A DNA stretch of 64,000 bases from GCA-2697345 sp049602715 (GTDB taxonomy: Bacteria; Pseudomonadota; Alphaproteobacteria; Rhodobacterales; Rhodobacteraceae). The notes beneath the pieces were generated by a model. The model did not search any database. It was not told the origin of the DNA and saw nothing but the letters and a program-made list of their open reading frames with translations. Each line of letters begins with the position of its first letter. The first letter of the stretch is position 1. This document shows, one piece after another, positions 26,138-34,519 of this stretch. The stretch is from positions 1-64,000 of the forward strand of contig JBMYRX010000001.1 in the NCBI GenBank assembly GCA_049602715.1, in the 5' to 3' direction. The position numbers were made by a program, and so were the translations under genes.

Positions 26138-26829
26138 GGATCGGTTCCTTTGGTTACAATAATCATTGAGAAATAAGGAGCGATTAAGGGCGCATCCTTA
26201 AGCTTTAAAACTCTCTGCTGAGGTAAAGTAGCGTACTCAATATAGGTTGAGCAGCTAGTTAAACTCAAGTCATCCAAAACAGATTTTATTTTTTTAATAT
26301 GACGTCCTACTTTCATAATGACAACAGCATCTGCCCCCAAAATACGATCTCTAATCAGAGCTTCCTCAAGAGTTCCTGGTATAACCGTCAGATACTCATT
26401 CCTCGCCAAAAGTGGTAGTTTTGCTGCTGATGTTCCTGCAGTTAATGACGTTATACCCGGAATAATCTCTATATCATACCGGTCAAATAAACGTGAAAAT
26501 ATATACATAAACGACCCATAGAAAAATGGATCACCTTCACATAAACATACTACATTTTCTCCGTCATCTAGGATCTTAGAAATTTTTTTTGTAGATAAAT
26601 CGTAGGCCGCCTGGGCGGGTTTTCTCTGTACCGTCATAGGAACAATTAGAGGGATTTCTATAACATCCTTAGTTAGGTAAGAAGCCACAACAGACTTCGA
26701 AAAACTCTCATTATCTTCCAATACCGGGTAAGCCACATAACTTACTGATTTAATAACGCGTACAGCCTTTAGGGTTAATAACTCTGGATCTCCCGGTCCA
26801 ACGCCAACACCAAATAACTTACCCCGCAT
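26128..26829 (-). CDS. cobI: Precorrin-2 C20-methyltransferase
   Basis: Methylates C20 of precorrin-2. The product shows GKLFGVGVGPGDPELLTLKAVRVI, then CLCEGDPFFYGSFMYIF near residue 85. PGITSLTAGTSAAKLPLLARNEYLTVIPGT is the CobI/CbiL signature. I choose the ATG at 26829 (233 residues), so the gene starts 11 bases inside cobL. A longer in-frame start at 26889 would put 20 non-family residues in front. The C-terminus overlaps the CbiG-CobJ start. Tight coupling is evident throughout this unit. Confidence 0.94.
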   Translation of the reverse strand: MRGKLFGVGVGPGDPELLTLKAVRVIKSVSYVAYPVLEDNESFSKSVVASYLTKDVIEIPLIVPMTVQRKPAQAAYDLSTKKISKILDDGENVVCLCEGDPFFYGSFMYIFSRLFDRYDIEIIPGITSLTAGTSAAKLPLLARNEYLTVIPGTLEEALIRDRILGADAVVIMKVGRHIKKIKSVLDDLSLTSCSTYIEYATLPQQRVLKLKDAPLIAPYFSMIIVTKGTDPWL

Positions 26830-28024
26830 TCTTAATTTTACTCCATTGTGTAACCGGCATAAGAGGTCGCCATGCCATACGAACACCAATTTCTTCTATT
26901 TTCTGAATATTTAACCTAACTAATTCCCCACCATATTCCTGTTTCAGTTTTAGGAGCTCTAGTTCAGTTTCAAGAGTAACTGCATTTATAACAATCCGTC
27001 CAAAAGGCTTTAGTTTACTCCAGCAAATATCAAATGTCTGTCTACTAAAACCACCTCCAATGAAAATAGCGTCTGGACTTAAAAGATTTTCTAGGACTTC
27101 TGGTGCAGAGCCGTTTAAAATTTCTAACTTTGGAGCTCCTAAAATATATGCATTCTTCTTTGCCATTTCTCGTCGCTCTTTTTTTGGCTCAATACCAATA
27201 GCTTTGCAATCATAGCTAGACCGCATCCATTCTATTGAAACAGAACCACAACCCAAACCGATATCCCATAAAAGTGCGCCACGCATCGGCATCAGTTTAG
27301 AAACAGTTATGGCCCTCACTTCTTTTTTTGTAATATTTCCATCATGGATGAAATTAGAGTCATCTAAACCTGGAGAACTAGAATTTATTTTTGCATTCGG
27401 ACCACAAATACAATTTATAACCAAGGTATTAAAATCAGGGACACTATAATTCCATTCAGAAGCTAATGAATCGAATCGTTTTTCATTGTTTCCACCCATA
27501 TTAGAAAAAACAGTCAGCTCAGAGTTCTCAAAACCTCGTTCGTTCAGTAGCCTTGCGATTTCTTTTGGTGTTTCAGAACCAGAAGTTAATACAATCATTT
27601 TTTGACCAGGTTGGAAAAATGATATCAGCTGTTCAATAGGTCGCCCATGAGCTGTTAATGTTTCTATATCAGCTAAGCTCCAACCCATTCTAACAGATGC
27701 TAATTGAAAAGCGGATACCTGAGGATGAAAAGTTATGTCTCCACTTTTAAAAGCTCTACTCAGTCGTGCCCCTACAGAAAACCATAACGGATCGCCTGTA
27801 GTCAAAACGACTATTTTCTTGCCTTTAAGTGAAATTATCTCTCCCACCAGACTATCAAAGGGCGATGGCCAAGCTAGCCTTTTGGCCTTAAAATCGCCTG
27901 ATAGCTTATGATGTCTTTCGCCACCGATTATTATTTCTGCATCTTTTAAGACATTTACAGCATTGGGTGATAAGCCCTCAACTCCGTCTTCACCTATACC
28001 TACAACATCTAGCCAAGCACTCAT
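26819..28024 (-). CDS. cobL: Precorrin-6Y C5,15-methyltransferase (decarboxylating)
   Basis: Methylates C5 and C15 and decarboxylates the C12 acetate side chain. The 401-residue chain contains both modules: CbiE-like N-terminal half (LDVVGIGEDGVEGLSPNA, VLTTGDPLWFSVGA, FQLASVRMGWSLADIETLTAHGRP), and CbiT-like C-terminal half from about residue 230 (GALLWDIGLGCGSVSIEWMRS, AIFIGGGFSRQ). It overlaps the CobH fusion by four bases (ATGA) and cobI at the other end. Complete, with normal length for the fused CobL. Confidence 0.95.
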   Translation of the reverse strand: MSAWLDVVGIGEDGVEGLSPNAVNVLKDAEIIIGGERHHKLSGDFKAKRLAWPSPFDSLVGEIISLKGKKIVVLTTGDPLWFSVGARLSRAFKSGDITFHPQVSAFQLASVRMGWSLADIETLTAHGRPIEQLISFFQPGQKMIVLTSGSETPKEIARLLNERGFENSELTVFSNMGGNNEKRFDSLASEWNYSVPDFNTLVINCICGPNAKINSSSPGLDDSNFIHDGNITKKEVRAITVSKLMPMRGALLWDIGLGCGSVSIEWMRSSYDCKAIGIEPKKERREMAKKNAYILGAPKLEILNGSAPEVLENLLSPDAIFIGGGFSRQTFDICWSKLKPFGRIVINAVTLETELELLKLKQEYGGELVRLNIQKIEEIGVRMAWRPLMPVTQWSKIKNAG

Positions 28025-29511
28025 AATTTTATCTCCGGTAATCCAGCTGACAAAGCATTAACAACAGCGGAAGCCATAGCCGAACCGCCCTGACGTCCCT
28101 TCAACGTCATATAATCACACCCTCTTGAGTTAAAAGATAATTCAAGTTTACTTTCCGCAGCACCCACAAAGCCAACTGGAAATGCTACGATACATGCTGG
28201 CTTTGGAAACCCTGCATCCAAAAGCTCTAATAGATGGAACAAAGCGGTCGGAGCGTTACCAATTGCGACAACGGATCCTTCAATAAAAGGTTCCCATAAC
28301 TGGACAGCTGTAGCACTCCTCGTATTGCCAATAATTTCAGCACTTAACGGGACTTCACTATTATTAAGTGTAACAATAACTTCGTTATCTGCTGGTAGGT
28401 ATCTCCGAATAATCCCCGACGCTACCATCTGACAGTCACATAAAATATTACTACCATTTTTAAGCGCTTCAATACCACGCTTAGCAAAGTTTTTTGAAAA
28501 AGAAAGTTGATCTTTAACCTCTATCATTCCGCAAGAATGTATGAGCCGAGTAATAATTGGGCGCATAAGCCTTGGTTCTTTTTCAATTTCAGCTTCCTCG
28601 TTAACTGTTGCGAAACTCTGAGCATAAATCGTTTCTGGATCTTTTATATAATTTAGAGCTTTCTTTTTAGTGCTAACGTTTTTAAATAAGTCTGGTTTTG
28701 CCCCCAATATCCAACCTTCTTGCTTTTGAACTTTTTCAGAAACATTATATCCTATATTTAGTAGAGCCTCCAAATCTCCAAAATTATCTAATTCTAACAG
28801 TTTTTTTAGAACAGATTTTACCTGATTTGCATCATGGATGTTTTCAGTCCTCTCAACAGGCCAAAGGGATGGATAAATCTCTGCAAAAATAATCTTTGCA
28901 TCAAGGTCCGAGAATGGCCAAACAGAGCTATCAAAACCCTTTTTTAATGTATTTATAAATGGGATTCCAAGAAGTACTTGCCCTCCAACCGCTCCAACCC
29001 CATTGAGTTGCCAGACACTCTTTGCTCTACGAACTAGCTTTTCTACCAACCGTTTCTCTGTTGGTAAAATATGCCCAAACCCTTTAGGTTTATAAAAAGG
29101 TAAATATTTGAAAGCTAACTTCTTTGATCTTGGGTGTCCCCAAAAAGGTCCCTCTGGCCTAAAATACTTATTTAACTTCTCTGCGACCTTAAATCTGTTG
29201 TTCGAATTATTAATAGAATCCTCAACTAGACGCGTTAAGACATCCCACAAGTCAGACCAATTTTCTATTCCAAGCTTTTTATACGCGTCAGATGGATAAC
29301 CAAACGGAAAGTCAAATCCCACTAAAACTTTTCCGTTAGCCTGGCTTAAGAGCTTCTTGATGAGTAACATAGCACTGGCTCGAGTATTAGGATTAAAAAG
29401 TTCAATAGAACTTTGGTCAGTTCCCCACGCTATCCATATGCTATCAGATCCAGTTTTAGGTGTACTATTGGCTGACCAGTCAACAATCAGATAATTATCA
29501 AAAATAGGCAT
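28021..29511 (-). CDS. cobH: Fusion of an unknown N-terminal domain with precorrin-8X methylmutase
   Basis: Residues about 290-496 are a complete CobH/CbiC, which moves the C11 methyl to C12. The opening is DPETIYAQSFATVNEEAEIE, the catalytic His lies in ITRLIHSCGMIE, and IGNAPTALFHLLELL and FPVGFVGAAESK follow. Residues 1 to about 285 are a separate domain I cannot name with certainty. It starts FDNYLIVDWSANSTPKTGSDSIWIAW and includes VLVGFDFPFGYPSDAY and GVGAVGGQVLLGIPF. The D-W-S and F-D-F-P motifs recall RNase H-like DUF429-type proteins. The start is 31 bases after cbiX and the stop overlaps cobL. Confidence 0.88.
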   Translation of the reverse strand: MPIFDNYLIVDWSANSTPKTGSDSIWIAWGTDQSSIELFNPNTRASAMLLIKKLLSQANGKVLVGFDFPFGYPSDAYKKLGIENWSDLWDVLTRLVEDSINNSNNRFKVAEKLNKYFRPEGPFWGHPRSKKLAFKYLPFYKPKGFGHILPTEKRLVEKLVRRAKSVWQLNGVGAVGGQVLLGIPFINTLKKGFDSSVWPFSDLDAKIIFAEIYPSLWPVERTENIHDANQVKSVLKKLLELDNFGDLEALLNIGYNVSEKVQKQEGWILGAKPDLFKNVSTKKKALNYIKDPETIYAQSFATVNEEAEIEKEPRLMRPIITRLIHSCGMIEVKDQLSFSKNFAKRGIEALKNGSNILCDCQMVASGIIRRYLPADNEVIVTLNNSEVPLSAEIIGNTRSATAVQLWEPFIEGSVVAIGNAPTALFHLLELLDAGFPKPACIVAFPVGFVGAAESKLELSFNSRGCDYMTLKGRQGGSAMASAVVNALSAGLPEIKL

Positions 29512-29542
29512 TAAATTTCAATCCAATGCCAAGTTTGAGGAA

Positions 29543-30667
29543 TCAAGCAATTCCATTTTGTTTTCGCTGTTCTATTAGCTTACGCTCTTCCTCAATCACA
29601 TAATCTGGGAATTGGCTCATAAAACAACAGCAAACACCTTGATCTATCATCGTTCTGGGACCGTTGGGATGACCAATATGCTTATAAACTCCGTGGCTAT
29701 GACTGTGGTCGTGGCTGTGGCTATGGCTATGGCTATGGCTATGGCTATGGCTGTGGTCGTGGCTATGGCCATAAGCACCTGGTCCTTCGTCATCGTCTGG
29801 ATCTGTTACCGGTTGAAATTCTGCATGGTGATGATGAACATCGACTTCACCTTTAGCTAATCTTTCCTTGAAGGAAGCCATCAGGTCGTGATTTTCATTC
29901 ATATCTCCCGAAAGTGTTTCCGCTATTCTTTCCAAAAAAGTATTTATTACATGATCTTGATCGGCTAAATAATGCGCTTTATGGAAGGTTACTTCTGGAA
30001 ATCTTTCTGCAACTCTATCCACATAATTATAAATCCGATCGATTAATTTTCCCGTAAATAAAAAATATGGTGCCACAACTATTTTTTTATAACCCAACTT
30101 TAAAGCCATTTCTAAACCTTGGCCAACAGATGGGAAGGTTACCCCTGAGTACACAGTCTCAGACCAACCAAAACCTAAGTTCTCTGCAACAATGCGCGTA
30201 AGTTTTGCGGCTTCTGCATTCGCATATGTGTCTGAAGTACCTCTCCCAACCACAACCAACATAGTATCATATAGGTCTCCATCGTGCACATGCGAGAGAT
30301 TCAAACAGTCAAGGATACGGGCCTCAAATGCTGCAATCATTTCAGAATGCAAGCCAAGCTCCCTACCATAACTCACACGTAAGCCTGGATTCTTTTCCTG
30401 ATAGGTTGTCAGAACAGAAGGTATATCGTTTTTAGCATGGGTCGCAGCAAAAAGCATACCGGGTACAGCGATGATATGGTTAACACCATGATCCCTTAGG
30501 GAATCTAGTCCCATATGGATATTTGGCGCTGAATACTCTAAAAAACCATATTCAACAGGTATATCAACAAAGTGTTTCTTTAAACCTTTTGCTAACAAAC
30601 CAAACTCTTCTTCAGCACTTTTTGATCTACTACCATGTCCACAAATCATTATACCGATTTTATCCAT
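29543..30667 (-). CDS. cbiX: CbiX-type sirohydrochlorin cobaltochelatase with His-rich tail
   Basis: Two tandem CbiX modules in 374 residues. The N-terminal one (about 1-125) keeps the metal-handling histidines in MICGHGSRSKSAEEEF and GMLFAATHAKNDIP. The second (about 140-245) has GRGTSD in place of the HGS motif and TGKLIDRI in place of H-x-x-x-DI, so only the first half looks catalytic. Residues 301-325 are a His/Ser/Asp run likely to hold metal. The tail has C-C-C near residue 345, possibly a cluster site. It inserts cobalt early, by family knowledge. It heads the minus-strand cobalamin unit. Confidence 0.9.
   Translation of the reverse strand: MDKIGIMICGHGSRSKSAEEEFGLLAKGLKKHFVDIPVEYGFLEYSAPNIHMGLDSLRDHGVNHIIAVPGMLFAATHAKNDIPSVLTTYQEKNPGLRVSYGRELGLHSEMIAAFEARILDCLNLSHVHDGDLYDTMLVVVGRGTSDTYANAEAAKLTRIVAENLGFGWSETVYSGVTFPSVGQGLEMALKLGYKKIVVAPYFLFTGKLIDRIYNYVDRVAERFPEVTFHKAHYLADQDHVINTFLERIAETLSGDMNENHDLMASFKERLAKGEVDVHHHHAEFQPVTDPDDDEGPGAYGHSHDHSHSHSHSHSHSHSHDHSHSHGVYKHIGHPNGPRTMIDQGVCCCFMSQFPDYVIEEERKLIEQRKQNGIA
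29721..29750. repeat. Five CTATGG hexamers inside cbiX
   Basis: Five perfect tandem copies of CTATGG, flanked by single-base variants (CTGTGG, TCGTGG). On the coding (minus) strand they give alternating His-Ser. The hexamer keeps frame when it expands or contracts, so the His-run length could vary between strains. Confidence 0.85.
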
Positions 30668-31044
30668 TCACACTCTCCTTGGTAACAACTTTTAAAAATT
30701 GGTCTAAACGCAAAATTATAAAAGATTTTTAGATCAATTAGCAAAGTCAGTCGTACATCTAGTTAACTTGTTTCTTACAATTTTTCAGGAGATTTAAGCA
30801 CTAAGACTTAGCACGCGACAACGCAGCTTCAGTAACCTCTATTTGAGTAATTACAACGAACTGCCAACCTCTCTGGCCTTTAGGGCTTTGTCTATTTTAG
30901 TTATATAGACATAATCTATTACCGCAATAATATTTTTTCATTTTAAAAATAAAAATAGACAGATTTAGAAATTTAGTTGTATGCAGAATAATTAGTATAT
31001 CTTATACCGGTAGAGTTAGTAATCTAGGGAGAGATGATTAAGAT
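30668..31044. other. 377-base gap between the two divergent cobalamin units
   Basis: This holds the promoters for cbiX (leftward) and DUF1636-cobC-cobD (rightward). I looked on both strands for the B12-box and core of a cobalamin riboswitch and do not see one. Seen directly: a 6-bp inverted repeat GTCTAT/ATAGAC at 30890-30910 with another ATAGAC at 30955, and a 31-codon open stretch without start codon on the minus strand ending at TAG 30801. No tRNA or terminator hairpin with a T-run is visible. Confidence 0.5.
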
Positions 31045-31419
31045 ATGAATACTTGGGTAACAATATGTGAGACATGTAAACGAGAGAATTGGGCCGACGG
31101 AGACATGAGCTTTACAGATGGAGAACGCCTAATAGAATTAATAGCCGAAATAAAAGAGGAATACCCAAACATCAGGACTCGAACGCACCCCTGTCTCATG
31201 GGTTGTAGTCATGGTTGCAACGTAACAATACAAGCAGATGATAAAATGTGCTATACACTAGGTAAATTTGAACCGAATACGGTTTCTGCTAAAGCCATTC
31301 TAGACTACGCTCAACTTCACCATGGTAGTGATAAAGGAGTTATCCCGTATCGTAGTTGGCCAGAGGATATAAAAGGCCACTTTATTACTCGGCACCCCCC
31401 ATTACCAAAAAATTTATGA
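31045..31419 (+). CDS. DUF1636 family predicted metal-binding protein
   Basis: A 124-residue protein with the DUF1636 pattern. A first Cys pair is in ICETCKRE, a second group is THPCLMGCSHGCNVTI, and TLGKFEPNTVSAKAILDYAQLH follows. Three cysteines in C-x3-C-x3-C, plus the upstream C-x2-C, suggest bound iron-sulfur or another thiophilic metal, as in thioredoxin-like ferredoxins. The family often travels with cobalamin genes. It leads the plus-strand unit and overlaps cobC by four bases (ATGA), so it is probably a partner in corrinoid assembly rather than a passenger. Confidence 0.85.
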   Translation: MNTWVTICETCKRENWADGDMSFTDGERLIELIAEIKEEYPNIRTRTHPCLMGCSHGCNVTIQADDKMCYTLGKFEPNTVSAKAILDYAQLHHGSDKGVIPYRSWPEDIKGHFITRHPPLPKNL

Positions 31420-32363
31420 AGAGGTCATTTTCAAAACATGGTGGAAAATTAGATGAAGCAGTTCTCCAGTATGGTGGAAGGAAATCAGATTGGGTAGATC
31501 TTTCAACAGGAATAAATCCTAAACCATATCCGTTTGAAAAAGTTGATCAAATCCTCTGGGAAAGGCTACCAGACGATAATGACTTTGAAGATCTTTATAA
31601 GGTAGCTCATAATTTTTGGAATGCGCCAAAATCAAGTATTGTTTTGGGCGCTTTCGGTGTATCGTCTCTTATAGCACTAATACCTTTCCTGAACCCCTTG
31701 AGTACAGTATCAATTCAGCAGGCAACCTATTCCGAATACAAACTTTCATTCGAAAGAGTTGGTTTTAAAGTTTCAAAAACTGGTGGTGAAATTAATGTGG
31801 TTGTGAACCCTAATAACCCGGACGGTAGAATACAAAAAGTAAATGAGGTTTTGGAAAATCACAAAAGATTGACGATTATAGATGAAAGTTTTTGTGATCT
31901 ATATCCAGAAAATAGTTTAATAAACCTAGCAAATCGGCCAGGTTTTATAATATTGAAAAGTTTTGGCAAATTTTGGGGGTTAGCTGGCTTAAGGTTAGGG
32001 TTTGCAATCGGAAGACCGGAAACAGTAAACCCTATAAAAGATGCTTTAGGCCCCTGGCAAATTTCCGGTCCAGCTCTATCTATTGGATATCAAGCACTTC
32101 AAGATATTAAATGGGCAGAAAAAACACGCGTTAATCTTTATGAATCCGCTATCCGTTTGGACAAAATAATGAATGGATATAAATTGGTTGGAGGAACCAA
32201 CCTCTATAGATTATACTTTACAAGAGATGCAAAAAATCTTTTCCAAAGACTAGCATCTAACAAAATATTAATCCGTAATTTTGATTATAATCAGAACTGG
32301 GTTAGAATTGGGATTCCTAAAAATGAAAAAGATTGGGAAATACTTGAAAAGGCTTTAAAGTGA
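31416..32363 (+). CDS. cobC: CobC/CobD-type threonine-phosphate decarboxylase-like PLP enzyme
   Basis: Fold-type I PLP enzyme making the aminopropanol moiety of cobalamin. The sequence KHGGKLDEAVLQYG...WVDLSTGINPKPYPF opens it. VVNPNNPDGR (cofactor-binding Asn and Asp) follows, then TIIDESFCDLYPE, and the Lys lies in ILKSFGKFWGLAGLRLGFAIG. The start chosen is ATG 31416, which overlaps the DUF1636 stop; an in-frame ATG 20 codons earlier lies inside that gene. The 315 residues are a little short of the usual 330-350, but all landmarks are present. Confidence 0.91.
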   Translation: MKRSFSKHGGKLDEAVLQYGGRKSDWVDLSTGINPKPYPFEKVDQILWERLPDDNDFEDLYKVAHNFWNAPKSSIVLGAFGVSSLIALIPFLNPLSTVSIQQATYSEYKLSFERVGFKVSKTGGEINVVVNPNNPDGRIQKVNEVLENHKRLTIIDESFCDLYPENSLINLANRPGFIILKSFGKFWGLAGLRLGFAIGRPETVNPIKDALGPWQISGPALSIGYQALQDIKWAEKTRVNLYESAIRLDKIMNGYKLVGGTNLYRLYFTRDAKNLFQRLASNKILIRNFDYNQNWVRIGIPKNEKDWEILEKALK

Positions 32364-33277
32364 GTATTTTCTTTATATTATTAATTGCGATCATCCTTGA
32401 CGCAGTCGCAGGCGAACCAAAGCTTATTTGGGATAGAGTCTCCCATCCAGTCGTCCTAATGGGAACCATGATTGATTGGTTCGAAAAAAGATATAACGAG
32501 GGACCTCAAAAAACTAGAAATGGTGTATTTACCATTATAGCGCTAGTCACTGTTTCTATTTCAGCTGGCCTTGTGATTAATATATTACCTCTGCATTCGG
32601 TATTTGAAGTAGTTTTGGTAGCTATTTTGTTAGCATACAAAAGCTTAGTTGATCATATTACTAGTGTCTCAGAGGCCTCCAAGATCAGTCTGGAGGAAAG
32701 TCGCTATATGGTATCTAAGATAGTGGGCCGAGACGTAAACATCTTGGACGAGTCTGGTGTTGCAAGGAGCACATTAGAAAGTGCTGCGGAAAATCTATCT
32801 GATGGGTTTATTGCGCCTATATTTTGGTATGTTTTGCTTGGCTTGCCTGGGATATTAGCCTACAAAATGATAAATACTGCAGATAGTATGATCGCGCATA
32901 AGAATGACAAATTTAAAGAATTTGGATGGGCTACAGCAAAGCTAGATGACATGGTTAACTTCGTGCCTGCGAGAGTTACTGCCATTTTAATATTAATTGC
33001 AGGACTCCAAATAAAGAAAATAAACATAGTTTATCGAGATTCTAAACTACATCGTTCCCCAAATGCTGGATGGCCAGAAACAGCTATGGCAGTGGTTCTC
33101 GGAATAGCACTCGCAGGGCCTAGAAGTTATAATGGTCAGAAAGGAAAAGATCCCTATATAAATGTTGATGGTGAACACAAACTATCCTCATATCATATTG
33201 ATAATGGGATTAAGCTTTTACAAAAAGTATGGCTTGTAACTTTAACATCCATCATTTTAGGAGTCGTCGTATTTTGA
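32360..33277 (+). CDS. cobD: Adenosylcobinamide-phosphate synthase CbiB/CobD
   Basis: Inner-membrane enzyme joining aminopropanol (phosphate) to adenosylcobyric acid. The 305-residue protein has four or five membrane segments and the family motifs DAVAGEPKLIWDRVSHPVVLMG, SAAENLSDGFIAPIFWYVLLG, YKMINTADSMIAHKN and WATAKLDDMVNFVPARVTAI. The start is GTG 32360, overlapping the cobC TGA by four bases. Its own stop overlaps the TTG start of a lytic transglycosylase gene. Confidence 0.94.
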   Translation: MSIFFILLIAIILDAVAGEPKLIWDRVSHPVVLMGTMIDWFEKRYNEGPQKTRNGVFTIIALVTVSISAGLVINILPLHSVFEVVLVAILLAYKSLVDHITSVSEASKISLEESRYMVSKIVGRDVNILDESGVARSTLESAAENLSDGFIAPIFWYVLLGLPGILAYKMINTADSMIAHKNDKFKEFGWATAKLDDMVNFVPARVTAILILIAGLQIKKINIVYRDSKLHRSPNAGWPETAMAVVLGIALAGPRSYNGQKGKDPYINVDGEHKLSSYHIDNGIKLLQKVWLVTLTSIILGVVVF

Positions 33278-34506
33278 TTAATACTGGAAAAAAAACGAAC
33301 AATCTTATTAGGCTTTTCTATCCTCTAACTACCCTTATATTATTTTTTTTCTTTTTAGGTGTCATAGCGTCCACGAATTATGCGTTTGGTAAATCAACGT
33401 GTGGAAACTCTTTTGAAAACTTTTTAATAGAGTTAAAAAAAGAGGCTATATCCAAAGGATACAACAAAGAAGTAGTTGATTCTTTCCTTGAGGAAGCAGT
33501 CCGTGATCCCAAAGTCCTTGAAGCTGATAGATCACAAACAATATTCAGAAAAAGTTTCTTTGAATTTTCCAGAGCTGTAATATCAACTCATCGTTTACAA
33601 CATGCTGCAATTAACGAAAGGAGATTCAAAGAAGCCTTCAAAAACATTCATATGGTCTACGGAGTTCCTAAAGAAATTCTACTCACTTTTTGGGCGTTAG
33701 AAACAGATTTTGGATGGTTCCAGGGGGAATATAATACTTTAAACTCGCTCTTAACGTTAAGTCATGACTGTAGGCGTCCAAACCTTTTTAGACCACAAGT
33801 ATTTGGAGCCTTAGAGTTATATACACGGGAGTCTTTCGATCCGAGGACGACAAAAGGGGCTTGGGCGGGCGAAGTCGGCATGTTGCAAATGTTGCCCTTG
33901 GATATTTTGAAACACGGCGTCGACGGTGATAATGATGGGAAAATAGATATAAGTGCGTCAGCAATTGATGCGCTATACTCAGCAGCAAAAAAACTAGTTA
34001 CGATGGGCTGGAAACGCGATGAGCCCTGGTTGTTGGAGGTAAGAGTTCCCGAAAATATGGATTGGCTGAAAACTGGCCTCAATACCACATTACCTTTAAA
34101 AGAATGGGAGGGAATGGGCGTTTGGCCAAGACTAGGGAAATTCCAAAATTTTGAAAAAGTTTCCCTGGTAATTCCTATGGGGAGAAAGGGGCCCGCATTT
34201 TTGACGTATCCAAATTTTCGAGTCCTCTCAGAATGGAATAATAGCTCTATTTACATCATAACCGCTGCATATTTTGCTACATTACTTAACGGTGAGCCTC
34301 GTTATAGATTAGGATCTCCAGAACCGATTTTAAATTTAACGGATATGCTTCTACTCCAAACAAAACTAGAACAAAAAGGCTATGATGTTGGCGGAGTTGA
34401 TGGGATCTTGGGCGCCAAGACACGAAAAGCAGTCAAACAAGAACAGATAAAAATGAGAATTCCTGCCGACGGCTGGCCAACAAAAAACTTGCTAAACAAA
34501 ATCTAA
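33274..34506 (+). CDS. MltB-family lytic murein transglycosylase with peptidoglycan-binding domain
   Basis: Cleaves the MurNAc-GlcNAc bond in peptidoglycan. From TTG 33274 (410 residues) it has a signal-like segment (LIRLFYPLTTLILFFFFLGVI). The transglycosylase domain has the catalytic Glu in LTFWALETDFGWFQG and GAWAGEVGMLQMLP. A C-terminal PG_binding_1 domain follows (LEQKGYDVGGVDGILGAKTRKAVKQ). The TTG overlaps the cobD TGA by four bases, so it appears translationally coupled to a cobalamin gene. An ATG at 33229 would extend it into cobD and spoil the signal peptide. Confidence 0.9.
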   Translation: MINTGKKTNNLIRLFYPLTTLILFFFFLGVIASTNYAFGKSTCGNSFENFLIELKKEAISKGYNKEVVDSFLEEAVRDPKVLEADRSQTIFRKSFFEFSRAVISTHRLQHAAINERRFKEAFKNIHMVYGVPKEILLTFWALETDFGWFQGEYNTLNSLLTLSHDCRRPNLFRPQVFGALELYTRESFDPRTTKGAWAGEVGMLQMLPLDILKHGVDGDNDGKIDISASAIDALYSAAKKLVTMGWKRDEPWLLEVRVPENMDWLKTGLNTTLPLKEWEGMGVWPRLGKFQNFEKVSLVIPMGRKGPAFLTYPNFRVLSEWNNSSIYIITAAYFATLLNGEPRYRLGSPEPILNLTDMLLLQTKLEQKGYDVGGVDGILGAKTRKAVKQEQIKMRIPADGWPTKNLLNKI

Positions 34507-34519
34507 AATTTAAAAAAAA

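Noticed and set aside
29700..29770. Short tandem repeats taken for a CRISPR array
   Set aside because: The units are 6 bp with no spacers and encode part of CbiX.
29612..29860. Plus-strand frame full of Ala-Met repeats opposite cbiX
   Set aside because: It is the antisense image of the His-Ser hexamer repeat in cbiX and has no ribosome site or family features.
30668..31044. Cobalamin riboswitch ahead of cbiX or DUF1636
   Set aside because: Neither strand shows the B12 box (GCCAGGAGACC-like) or the CCCCCGCGACTGTAAG-like core that is clear at 38.2-38.4 kb.
33229..33273. ATG start of the lytic transglycosylase inside cobD
   Set aside because: It would place charged non-signal residues before the hydrophobic signal segment; TTG 33274 gives a normal signal peptide and a four-base overlap.
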